A stretch of 64,000 nt of DNA, from NCBI GenBank assembly GCA_900315975.1, contig ONBA01000003.1, positions 1-64,000 of the forward strand, given 5' to 3'. The notes below the pieces were generated by a model that worked only from the letters and a program-made list of their open reading frames with translations, was not told the DNA's origin and made no database searches. This document shows, piece by piece, positions 26,749 to 34,326 of this stretch (within the stretch, counting starts at the first letter, position 1; every line of letters starts with the position of its first letter). Made by a program: the position numbers and the translations under genes. The DNA is from an uncultured Ruminococcus sp. Its GTDB lineage: Bacteria; Bacillota_A; Clostridia; Oscillospirales; Ruminococcaceae.

Positions 26749-26767
26749 GGGCGCACATCGTGCGCCC
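26749..26767. repeat. GC-rich short inverted repeat
   Basis: GGGCGCAC-ATC-GTGCGCCC, a perfect 8-bp dyad flanked by ATAG and GTG. It stands out in A+T-rich intergenic DNA and resembles the dispersed TAGGGGCG...CGCCC hairpins common in clostridial genomes. No T tract follows on either strand, so it is not a typical terminator. Confidence 0.5.
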
Positions 26768-26793
26768 GTGTGTACGTTATCATTATACAACAA

Positions 26794-28134
26794 TTAAATG
26801 CTGTAGTCAATCTTTCTCTCATCGATGACACGTCTTGACTTGTGCTCTGAGCGAGTATCAAGACCACCGTCAGGATGAACGATAACCTTTGCAGGCTTAA
26901 CGCCGATTCGAGCCTTGAGAGCGGCACTCACCTCAGCAGCAACTGTCTCATCGTCCTTAGTATTGTCAGCCGTTTTTTCAATTTCAACAGCGTACTTGTT
27001 TGTGAAGTCCTTCTCGAATATACGGATGAGGTATTCACCTGTTATACCGCTGTGTTCACGGATAACAGCCTCGATATCGCTCGGGAAAACGTTAACAGCC
27101 GAAACGATGAACATATCGTCCTTTCTGCCGAGAATATGGATTCTTCCGTGAGTACGTCCGCACTTGCACTTAGTAGTGTCTATACGGCCGATATCGCCTG
27201 TCTTGAAGCGGATAAGGGGTCTTGCGTGCTTGCGGAGAGTAGTGAAAACGAGTTCACCGGTCTGACCGGGTTCAAGAACTTCGCCCGTATGAATATCAAC
27301 AGTTTCAACAAGGATATGGTTTTCAGCAATATGTAAACCGTCGTGGTATTCGCACTGAGCGGCGCAAGCGCCGAAAATATCGGACAAACCGTAGAAGTCG
27401 TAGACTTCAGCACCCCAAAGGTCCTCGATAGCCTTTCTTGTAGCATCAATAGAACCGCCAAGTTCACCGGCAACGATAATTTTCTTGATATTGAGGTCTT
27501 TTTTGGGGTCAATACCGGCTTTGAGAGCCTTTTCACCGAGCTGCCAAGCGTAAGAGGGAGAAGTCCAGATGATAGTCGGCTTGTAGGTTTTAAGAATGAA
27601 GAGAAGTCTCTCACTCGGGAGAGTACCGCCCCAGATGCAGAGTGCACCGAGGTTCTGTGCACCGATAACGTCAGGACCGCCGACATAGAGTGAGAAATTA
27701 AGTGCATGAACATAGCGGTCATTAGGTCTCATTCCTATCTGCCAGAACCAGCGGCTCTCAGTGTCCTGAAACTCGTCAAAGTCCTTTTTAGTAAAGGGGC
27801 TCATGGTAGGAACACCTGTTGAACCTGACGAAGTAGAAATGAACACAACGTCCTCCTCAGGAACAGCGGCAAGTTCACCGAGGAACGAACCCACACCCTG
27901 AGTATCGCGCTGAGTTTTTTTATTGATGAACGGGAACTTCTCAATGTCCTTGAGAGTTTTGATATCCTCAGGCTTAACACCAGCCTCATCGAACGAACGC
28001 TTGTAGTAGGGAGCGTTGTCGTAAGCGAACTTCACGATTTCCTTAAGGTCTTCGAGCTGTTTCTTTTCGAGTTCCTCACGAGGGAGAGTTTCAAGTTCCT
28101 CGTCCCAGAATTTATTGTTAATATCTCTGCTCAT
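26794..28134 (-). CDS. Phenylacetate-CoA ligase family (PaaK-like)
   Basis: 446 aa. NNKFWDEELETLPREELEKK is the usual PaaK opening. ISTSSGSTGVPT is the AMP/ATP loop; YDFYGLSDIFG and FKTGDIGRID are adenylation motifs, and the C-terminal lid ends with HKSRRVIDER. Members activate aryl or branched acids to CoA thioesters. I chose ATG 28134 (GGAGG 8 nt before); an in-frame ATG at 28164 lacks a site. Together with the oxidoreductase and aminotransferase it could build an amino acid from an acid by CoA activation, reductive carboxylation and transamination. That route is known in rumen ruminococci for phenylacetate and branched-chain acids. The assignment here is inference. Confidence 0.88.
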   Translation of the reverse strand: MSRDINNKFWDEELETLPREELEKKQLEDLKEIVKFAYDNAPYYKRSFDEAGVKPEDIKTLKDIEKFPFINKKTQRDTQGVGSFLGELAAVPEEDVVFISTSSGSTGVPTMSPFTKKDFDEFQDTESRWFWQIGMRPNDRYVHALNFSLYVGGPDVIGAQNLGALCIWGGTLPSERLLFILKTYKPTIIWTSPSYAWQLGEKALKAGIDPKKDLNIKKIIVAGELGGSIDATRKAIEDLWGAEVYDFYGLSDIFGACAAQCEYHDGLHIAENHILVETVDIHTGEVLEPGQTGELVFTTLRKHARPLIRFKTGDIGRIDTTKCKCGRTHGRIHILGRKDDMFIVSAVNVFPSDIEAVIREHSGITGEYLIRIFEKDFTNKYAVEIEKTADNTKDDETVAAEVSAALKARIGVKPAKVIVHPDGGLDTRSEHKSRRVIDERKIDYSI

Positions 28135-28183
28135 TGTAATATCCTCCATAATCATATTTAGCATATCTATTTGGTATGATTAT

Positions 28184-28239
28184 ATTATACACCATGGTAC
28201 TGTTTCTGTCCAATACCAAAGGTTTATTTATAGTTATAG
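28184..28239 (-). promoter_or_regulatory. PaaK-like gene promoter with CTAT box
   Basis: Minus strand: CTATAACT (28232-28239) starts 26 nt upstream of TTGGAC (28208-28213). An 18-nt spacer then leads to TATAAT (28184-28189). It lies right after the LysR gene, a natural place for a regulator's target site. Confidence 0.75.
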
Positions 28240-28246
28240 GTTCATT

Positions 28247-29155
28247 TTATAAGCCGAGGTACTTTTTTATCTCGACAATATACTTTTCCGCCATCTCGCT
28301 GAGAATGACATTTTTTAGCGTAATATAGCCAATTTCCATTATCTCGTCGGAATCGTCCTCAAACGGGACTGCAATATAATCGCTTCCGTTGAGTTCCTCG
28401 CATATGATACCCGAGCATAGTGTATAGCCGTCAAGACCTATCATGAGGTTGAGCATAGTTGCACGGTCATTAGCCTTGATAGTACGCTGATACTCGGCAG
28501 TACTGAGCAATTCCTCCGCGAGATAAAAGGTACTGTTATCACCCTGCTCAAACGAAAGGCAGGGGTAGTCAGCGAGCATTTCAAAGGTAATCTTTTTCTC
28601 ATTAGCGAGGGGGTGACCCTTCCACAAATACACAAACGGACTGCATTTTGTGAGAGTATGGAACTCCAGTCCGTTTGAGTTCAGCAGCTTTGTAATGGAC
28701 TTGCGGTTAAAGTCGTTGAGGTAAATAATACCTATTTCGCTGCGCATAGCAGCGACATCGCTGATGACCTCAGCAGTTTTAGTCTCGCGTACTGCGAACT
28801 CATACTCAGCAGTATCAAACTCCTTGACCATCTCCACGAAAGCCTTAACGGCGAACGAATAATGCTGAGTTGAAACTCCGAACTTTTTCTTGATATTGCC
28901 CTTGCTGATGTATTTTTCGGCGAGGACGTCAAATTGTCCGACAACCTGACGAGCATACTGAATAAACTCTGCGCCGTCATTAGTAAGGGTAACTCCCCTG
29001 CCGCTGCGGTTAAAGACCTTGATACCGATTTCTTTTTCGAGTTCCTGAACGGAGGAAGTAAGTGACGGCTGAGAAACATAAAGCTGTTCTGCCGCCTTGT
29101 TCATTGAGCCTGTTGCAGAAATTGCAAGAATGTATTTGAGCTGCTGTAAAGTCAT
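28247..29155 (-). CDS. LysR-family transcriptional regulator
   Basis: 302 aa. N-terminal winged helix: MTLQQLKYILAISATGSMNK, then AAEQLYVSQPSLTSSVQELE. The effector domain runs from about residue 90 (KKFGVSTQHYSFAVKAFVE). It is the last gene of the methyltransferase-metB-cysK operon (10 nt after cysK). The nearby promoters share a box about 60 nt upstream of transcription starts, the usual LysR position, so it is the best candidate activator. By gene content it would sense a sulfur metabolite such as O-acetylserine, but this is not shown. Confidence 0.93.
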   Translation of the reverse strand: MTLQQLKYILAISATGSMNKAAEQLYVSQPSLTSSVQELEKEIGIKVFNRSGRGVTLTNDGAEFIQYARQVVGQFDVLAEKYISKGNIKKKFGVSTQHYSFAVKAFVEMVKEFDTAEYEFAVRETKTAEVISDVAAMRSEIGIIYLNDFNRKSITKLLNSNGLEFHTLTKCSPFVYLWKGHPLANEKKITFEMLADYPCLSFEQGDNSTFYLAEELLSTAEYQRTIKANDRATMLNLMIGLDGYTLCSGIICEELNGSDYIAVPFEDDSDEIMEIGYITLKNVILSEMAEKYIVEIKKYLGL

Positions 29156-29165
29156 AATAAACCTC

Positions 29166-30077
29166 TCAATCGTATAATCCTGTACTGAAATAGCGGTCGC
29201 CTCGGTCGGGGAAAACAGTGACTATATTGCCCTTAGCACCGCTTTTCACGAGCTTTAAGACTGCTGCCATAGCCGCTCCCGAAGACGAACCTGCTATAAC
29301 ACCTTCTTTTGCTGCAAGAAGTCTTGCAGTCGAGAAAGCATCATCATCGTTAACTTTTATAACATCGTCCACGAGGGACATATCCATAGTATCAGCGATG
29401 AAGTCGTTGCCGATACCCTCAATGTTGTAGTCGGAGTGTACACCGCCGCCCATAGTCGAGCCGACAGGGTCAGCGAGTATACCCTTCACACCGGGCACAC
29501 GCTCCTTTATATATCGGAGCATACCGGTATAAGTACCGCCGCTTCCTGCACCTGCAACAACGTAATCGATACGTCCATCGAGAGCCTCAAAAATCTCACG
29601 TCCGGTAGTTTCGTAGTGAGCAAGCGGATTACTCTGATTCCTGAACTGTTCAAGCGATATTGAACCCGGAATCTCAGCCTTTATCTCTTCAGCCTTAGCA
29701 ACTGCACCGAGCATACCCTTTTCTCGTGGAGTATTAACGACCTCCGCACCAAGAGCACGGAGCAAAGCCTGTTTTTCAGCCGAGAATTTTGTAGGAACAA
29801 CAAATATGATCCTGTATCCGCGTCCCAAAGCGGCGAATGCGATACCGAGTCCGGTATTGCCGGCAGTAGCCTCAACGATAGTGCCGCCCTTTCTGAGAAG
29901 ACCGCGGCGCTCAGCATCCTCTATCATATACAGACCTGTACGGTCTTTAACACTTCCGGACGGATTATATAGTTCAAGCTTAGCAAAGACGTTAACACCG
30001 GTTTCCTGCACAATATTGCCGAGTCTCACGAGCGGAGTATTACCGATGAGTGCCTGCATAGAATCATAGTACCTCAT
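29166..30077 (-). CDS. cysK: Cysteine synthase (O-acetylserine sulfhydrylase)
   Basis: 303 aa. KLELYNPSGSVKDRTGLYMI holds the PLP Lys; EATAGNTGLGIAFAALGRGY is the substrate loop (usual T-S/A-GNTG); GSGGTYTGMLRYIKE binds the PLP phosphate. It makes cysteine from O-acetylserine and sulfide. It sits 9 nt after the metB-like gene in one transcript. Confidence 0.93.
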   Translation of the reverse strand: MRYYDSMQALIGNTPLVRLGNIVQETGVNVFAKLELYNPSGSVKDRTGLYMIEDAERRGLLRKGGTIVEATAGNTGLGIAFAALGRGYRIIFVVPTKFSAEKQALLRALGAEVVNTPREKGMLGAVAKAEEIKAEIPGSISLEQFRNQSNPLAHYETTGREIFEALDGRIDYVVAGAGSGGTYTGMLRYIKERVPGVKGILADPVGSTMGGGVHSDYNIEGIGNDFIADTMDMSLVDDVIKVNDDDAFSTARLLAAKEGVIAGSSSGAAMAAVLKLVKSGAKGNIVTVFPDRGDRYFSTGLYD

Positions 30078-30086
30078 AATATTATC

Positions 30087-31244
30087 TCACTTTCTTTCAG
30101 ATTTTGCAATAGCCTGAGCGATATCTGCGAGAATATCCTCAATATTTTCTATTCCGACCGAGAGACGGATAAGACCGTCAGTGATACCGACTTTTTTACG
30201 TATATCGGCAGGGATAGACGCATGGGTCATGGTAGCGGGGTGGCATACGAGCGACTCGACACCGCCGAGACTTTCCGCAAGAGAGACGAGTTCAAGGCTC
30301 TCGAAGAATGTGTTTATGTCATAGTTTTCATGCAGTTCAAAAGAAATCATCGCACCACCGTTTTTAGCCTGTCTGCGGTTGATATCATATCCCTGACTGC
30401 TTTCAAGTCCGGGGTAGTAGACATTCTTCACAGCCTTGTGAGAAACGAGAAATTCGGCTGTTTTTTCAGCATTTGAAACGTGTCTGTCCATGCGAACTGC
30501 AAGAGTTTTAATACCACGTATAAGCAGGAAAGAATCAAAGGGTCCAAGAACTCCGCCTGTAGAATTCTGAATGAAAGCGATTTTCTCAGCAAGTTCCTTA
30601 GTGCTGACTACCGCAAGTCCCGACACTACATCGCTGTGTCCGCCGAGGTATTTGGTAGCACTGTGAACGACGATATCAGCACCAAGAGCGAGCGGCTTTT
30701 GCAGGTACGGAGTCATGAAAGTGTTATCGACAATAACAAGGAGACCATGCTTGTGTGAAACCTCCGCAACTGCCCTGATATCGGTAACAGTCATGAGCGG
30801 ATTTGCCGGACTTTCGATGATCACAGCCTTTACGTCGTCGGTTATCTGACTTTCGTAAACCGCGGGGTCAGTAGTATCGGCGATGGTATAGTTTATTGAA
30901 AAATGGTCGAAAACCTTATTCAGCAGTCGGAAAGTTCCGCCGTAAACATTGCTTGAAATGAGCACCCTGTCTCCGCTGTGAAGAAGGCTTAAAACAGCCG
31001 TAAGAGCCGCCATTCCGGAAGCAAATGCAAATCCTGCATATCCGCCTTCGAGGTCGTTTATGAGGGACTCAAGTGCCTCACGAGTAGGGTTGCCTGTGCG
31101 CGAATACTCGTACCCGCGCATTTTTCCGAGTCCGTCCTGCTTATAGGTGGAAGTCTGATAAATCGGGATATTTACAGCACCAGTGTGCTCATCGATTGAT
31201 ATACCGCCGTGGATAAGTGCAGTTTCAGTATTTGTAAATTTCAT
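30087..31244 (-). CDS. Cystathionine gamma-synthase/gamma-lyase family enzyme
   Basis: 385 aa. GGISIDEHTGAVNIPIYQTS and YSRTGNPTREALESLINDLE are the family opening; VVHSATKYLGGHSDVVSG carries the PLP Lys. Length and motifs fit MetB or MccB/CGL, which are hard to tell apart by sequence. In this operon, beside CysK, it may run reverse transsulfuration (cystathionine to cysteine) or forward synthesis. RBS AAGGAGAATTATT. It lies 11 nt after the methyltransferase gene. Confidence 0.9.
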   Translation of the reverse strand: MKFTNTETALIHGGISIDEHTGAVNIPIYQTSTYKQDGLGKMRGYEYSRTGNPTREALESLINDLEGGYAGFAFASGMAALTAVLSLLHSGDRVLISSNVYGGTFRLLNKVFDHFSINYTIADTTDPAVYESQITDDVKAVIIESPANPLMTVTDIRAVAEVSHKHGLLVIVDNTFMTPYLQKPLALGADIVVHSATKYLGGHSDVVSGLAVVSTKELAEKIAFIQNSTGGVLGPFDSFLLIRGIKTLAVRMDRHVSNAEKTAEFLVSHKAVKNVYYPGLESSQGYDINRRQAKNGGAMISFELHENYDINTFFESLELVSLAESLGGVESLVCHPATMTHASIPADIRKKVGITDGLIRLSVGIENIEDILADIAQAIAKSERK

Positions 31245-31255
31245 AATAATTCTCC

Positions 31256-32152
31256 TTATTCAAAGTTATAGCCTGAGGTATAGGTTGCCGAAATCAGGCT
31301 TACATTTTCAAAAGCTCTCATGCCGTCATCTCTGCCGTCGAAATACTCCGACTGCACCTTCTCAGGCGGCATATACGTATCTATCTGAAAGCCGAGGGAA
31401 TATAGTGCCCGCGACACTTCATTGTAATCAAATCCTCCGCGCATCACCTCGCCGAGGGATTCTGTTATTTTTTCAAGACGTGCAACTCTGCGCGGAAAAT
31501 CACCTGTCTTTATTGGGTAATCGAAAACTACCGTACTCCCGAGCGATGAAAGTTCAGCCATTTGTCTTAGCGTATCAGCAAAAACATCGAGGGTCAGGTA
31601 GTAGGAAACTCCGAGGATACTGAAAAACGTCTTTTTTTCGGGGTCAAACCCTGCATTAAGAAGCTTATCGCACATTCGCTCTTTCTCGAAATCAACAGGA
31701 ACAAAATGCACATTTTTCGGGATATTCCATTCAAGCCGTCTTATTTTTTCAAGCTTATACCGCTGAGTATCGGGGTGGTCTATCTCAAAAATGCTGATAT
31801 TCTCATTGTTGTTCCTGAACGAGAAAGTATCCGAACCCGCTCCGCAGATAACGTACTGTATATCGCCGTTTTCAGCCGCAAAATCAGCAAGTCTCACCTC
31901 ATTGAAGTGAATCCTCGAAAGCGGTATCGGAGCGATGTACTCGTTTATCAGCTGTTCAGTGTCATCTCGTGAAAACTCCTGTATACCGCCGAATCCGTGG
32001 CTTATCATATCGTAGATGCTGTCGTATTCAGCCTTGCCCATGAAATCGTAGGCAAGGTAATCGTCGTAGATTTTCTGCCGCGACCTGTTTGAGTGCCATG
32101 CTCTGACAAATGCACACATTTTAGCGGTCACGCTTTCTCTTTCGTTAACCAT
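31256..32152 (-). CDS. LCM-type class I SAM methyltransferase
   Basis: 298 aa. YDDYLAYDFMGKAEYDSIYD and YVICGAGSDTFSFRNNN (SAM-binding GxGxD) followed by FEIDHPDTQRYKLEKIRRL match the leucine carboxyl methyltransferase/PPM-like family of clostridia. It is first in the sulfur operon, so it may make a methylated sulfur metabolite or simply use SAM; the acceptor is unknown. I chose ATG 32152 because GGAGGACTT precedes it and it begins just after the attenuator hairpin; the frame extends 34 codons upstream through that hairpin. Confidence 0.82.
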   Translation of the reverse strand: MVNERESVTAKMCAFVRAWHSNRSRQKIYDDYLAYDFMGKAEYDSIYDMISHGFGGIQEFSRDDTEQLINEYIAPIPLSRIHFNEVRLADFAAENGDIQYVICGAGSDTFSFRNNNENISIFEIDHPDTQRYKLEKIRRLEWNIPKNVHFVPVDFEKERMCDKLLNAGFDPEKKTFFSILGVSYYLTLDVFADTLRQMAELSSLGSTVVFDYPIKTGDFPRRVARLEKITESLGEVMRGGFDYNEVSRALYSLGFQIDTYMPPEKVQSEYFDGRDDGMRAFENVSLISATYTSGYNFE

Positions 32153-32160
32153 AAGTCCTC

Positions 32161-32203
32161 CAAAAACAAAAATGCGCAGAATGCTGAAACCGCATCCTGC
32201 GCA
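32161..32203 (-). terminator. Attenuator in the sulfur operon leader
   Basis: Read leftward, TGCGCAGGATGC pairs with GCATTCTGCGCA (12 bp, one G-U) over a 7-nt loop. ATTTTTGTTTTTGG follows, then the methyltransferase ribosome site. It lies inside the leader, 23 nt after the leader-peptide stop codon, so readthrough decides expression of the whole operon. Confidence 0.8.
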
Positions 32204-32225
32204 CAAATAATTATACCCGCATAGT

Positions 32226-32315
32226 TTACGAAAAAGCGCAACATCGCTGAGCATAAGATTGCAGAATACGTTCAGGCATCATGTTACACATACAACACAT
32301 AATGATAGTTCTCAT
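32226..32315 (-). CDS. Cys/Met-rich leader peptide, 29 aa
   Basis: AAAGGAG precedes the ATG by about 8 nt. The peptide has five Cys and five Met: it starts MRTIIMCCMCNMMP and ends QRCCAFS. It holds three Cys codons within four positions near the start and CGA TGT TGC near the end, then the attenuator. GCGATGTTGCGC in its last codons is complementary to part of the terminator stem, so ribosome position could switch the fold. This is the layout of classical amino-acid attenuation, here for cysteine (or methionine). Confidence 0.78.
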   Translation of the reverse strand: MRTIIMCCMCNMMPERILQSYAQRCCAFS

Positions 32316-32362
32316 GTTCAGCACTCCTTTAAAAATTCTTTATTCCTATCGGAACTATATGC

Positions 32363-32417
32363 ATTATAGCACTGTTTGCATAGTTTGTCAATAGGTTTTT
32401 ACTATATTCGGCAATAG
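32363..32417 (-). promoter_or_regulatory. Sulfur operon promoter with CTAT box
   Basis: Minus strand: CTATTGCC (32410-32417) starts 26 nt upstream of TTGACA (32386-32391). A 17-nt spacer leads to TATAAT (32363-32368). The box is part of ACTATTGCCGAATATAGT, an imperfect dyad. Drives leader peptide, methyltransferase, metB-like gene, cysK and LysR gene. Confidence 0.78.
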
Positions 32418-32540
32418 TTATAAAATCGTCTTATCATCAGCCGCATTTTCATCACTTTTCACTCCGACTATAAGTTTGCACGCTATGCAACATAAATCGT
32501 CTAACAGATTATGTTCAACAGCTTACGAGTTTATAAATAA

Positions 32541-32573
32541 CAAAAGCCAAAAATCTTATGCAGATTCTTGGCT
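32541..32573 (-). terminator. Terminator of the transporter operon
   Basis: Read leftward AGCCAAGAATCT pairs with AGATTTTTGGCT (one mismatch) over a 5-nt loop, followed by TTTTG. It follows the permease stop by about 18 nt. Confidence 0.65.
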
Positions 32574-32590
32574 TCGCTTTATCATATTTT

Positions 32591-33511
32591 TCATCTTTTC
32601 CACCTTAACAAATGCGACTGAAGTTTATTGAACAGGAATGTAACTGCAATTACCACGATACCGATAACAAGAAGTCCGGTAATAGTACGTGTGTAGTCGC
32701 CGAAATCGGAGTAATACTTTACATAGTACCCCATACCGTCGCGTGCCCCTATCATCTCTGCGGACGTGAGAAGTATGAACGATACACTAAGTCCCTGATT
32801 GCAGCCGAGAAATATCTGCTGTAGGGAAGCAGGCAGTATTACGCGGAAAAGCATCTCAGGCTTGCTGACATTGAGTACCTTTGCTGAGTCGATTATTTTC
32901 TTGTCAACTCCGAGTACACCGCTCATAGTTCCGGCAAAAACCGGCCAGAAAGTTGCGAGGAATATTACAAATACCGATACCGATTTGAACGTCGGAAGAA
33001 GTGCGATTCCGTATGGAATGTACACTATCGGCGGTATCGAACTGAAAAACTTCGTGATGTACGTTGCCGCACTGCCTATTCTTGCGCTCCATCCGATGAA
33101 TAGTCCAAGAGGTACTGCAACCGCAACTGCAAGAATAAAGCCTTTCAGCGTTGTTCCAAGTGAGCTTTCAATATTGACTAATATCATGTCGCCGTCCTCT
33201 GTAAACTGGTGTATCACCTTTCCGGGCGATGGGAAAAGCAGGTCATTGAGTATATTGAATTTCGCCGTTGCAAGTGACCATATACCAAGTATAACAAATA
33301 TGAAACCGGCTATGTCCAGTAAAAGTGTGAGTCCCTTTTCCTTTTTTATGAATGAGGATATTGCTAATACTACGACCTCTACTCCTGCCGCAAATGCGAT
33401 AAGTGAACCTGTAAATACTTCCTTTGTTGATTTATCAGGCAGAAGCTGTATCAGCAAGAGCGCGATAAACAGCAGGTGCGTAACACGGAAATACCGCTTT
33501 TTCGCTGTCAT
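32591..33511 (-). CDS. ABC transporter permease (TauC/SsuC type)
   Basis: 306 aa with six or seven membrane helices, starting near HLLFIALLLIQLLPD. The BPD_transp_1 signature is around VKYYSDFGDYTRTITGLLVI, and GTMSGVLGVDKKIIDSAKVL lies in the cytoplasmic EAA-type loop that docks the ATPase. It forms the channel for a sulfonate, taurine or similar oxyanion or organosulfur substrate. Its start overlaps the ATPase stop in ATGA. Confidence 0.9.
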   Translation of the reverse strand: MTAKKRYFRVTHLLFIALLLIQLLPDKSTKEVFTGSLIAFAAGVEVVVLAISSFIKKEKGLTLLLDIAGFIFVILGIWSLATAKFNILNDLLFPSPGKVIHQFTEDGDMILVNIESSLGTTLKGFILAVAVAVPLGLFIGWSARIGSAATYITKFFSSIPPIVYIPYGIALLPTFKSVSVFVIFLATFWPVFAGTMSGVLGVDKKIIDSAKVLNVSKPEMLFRVILPASLQQIFLGCNQGLSVSFILLTSAEMIGARDGMGYYVKYYSDFGDYTRTITGLLVIGIVVIAVTFLFNKLQSHLLRWKR

Positions 33512-34326
33512 AATACCACCTCGTCTCCGCCGATACGTTCGGCAATGTCAGTATTAAGAAACGAGAGGAGTCTGTTGCGGAATCTGCCATATTCGTCGGT
33601 CTTTACGAGTTCTGAACGGCTTCTCGGACGCTCAAACGGTACGTTTACAACCTCGTTTACCGTTCCCGGGTGAGCGGTCAGCACGACTATCTTGTCTGAA
33701 AGAAGTATCGCCTCGTCGATGTCATGAGTTACAAATACTACCGTCTTGCGCTCTTCTTTACCGTCGCCCTCCCACAGGCTGAGCAGAAGTTCCTGCAATA
33801 TCACACGGTTTTTCGGGTCTATAGCACTGAATGGCTCGTCCATGAGAAGTATTTCGGTGTCCATTGCAAGTGCACGCGCTATCGCCGCACGCTGCTGCAT
33901 TCCGCCTGAAAGCTGCGACGGATACTTGCTTCCTGAATCGGAAAGTCCTACCTTCGTGAGAAACTCGTCCGCAATTTTTGAACGCTCGCTCCTCTTTATA
34001 TCTCTGCGTGACTGCTTTATGCCGAATTCTATATTCTTCTTCGTTGTCATCCACGGAAAGAGGGAGTAGTGCTGAAACACTACTCCACGCTCTGTACCTG
34101 TGCCGTGAAGTTCCTTTCCGTCAATCTGTATCGTTCCGCCTGCGGGTGCGTATAGTCCTTCAAGCACGCTGAGAAGTGTCGATTTTCCGCAGCCGCTCGC
34201 CCCTATCACACTTACGAATTCTCCGCTTCCTACTCCGAATGAAACGTCGTGAAGTGCGTTGAAACTCCGCTTGTTTTCGATATAATTAACGGTGAGGTCT
34301 TTTATCTCTATCTTATTCGTAGTCAT
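33508..34326 (-). CDS. ABC transporter ATPase (TauB/SsuB type)
   Basis: 272 aa. Walker A GASGCGKSTLL, signature LSGGMQQRAAIARAL, Walker B ILLMDEPFSAID, H loop VVFVTHDIDEA. It powers the adjacent permease. ATG 34326 has AGGAG 7 nt upstream; the gene overlaps the end of the binding-protein gene by 14 nt. Confidence 0.94.
   Translation of the reverse strand: MTTNKIEIKDLTVNYIENKRSFNALHDVSFGVGSGEFVSVIGASGCGKSTLLSVLEGLYAPAGGTIQIDGKELHGTGTERGVVFQHYSLFPWMTTKKNIEFGIKQSRRDIKRSERSKIADEFLTKVGLSDSGSKYPSQLSGGMQQRAAIARALAMDTEILLMDEPFSAIDPKNRVILQELLLSLWEGDGKEERKTVVFVTHDIDEAILLSDKIVVLTAHPGTVNEVVNVPFERPRSRSELVKTDEYGRFRNRLLSFLNTDIAERIGGDEVVL

Noticed and set aside
26664..26793. Riboswitch upstream of the aminotransferase gene
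   Set aside because: Only the short GC-rich dyad is evident; no multi-stem fold or conserved aptamer sequence could be recognised.
32799..33557. 252-codon plus-strand frame opposite the ABC permease
   Set aside because: Antisense shadow of a real permease gene with strong motifs; composition is not protein-like.
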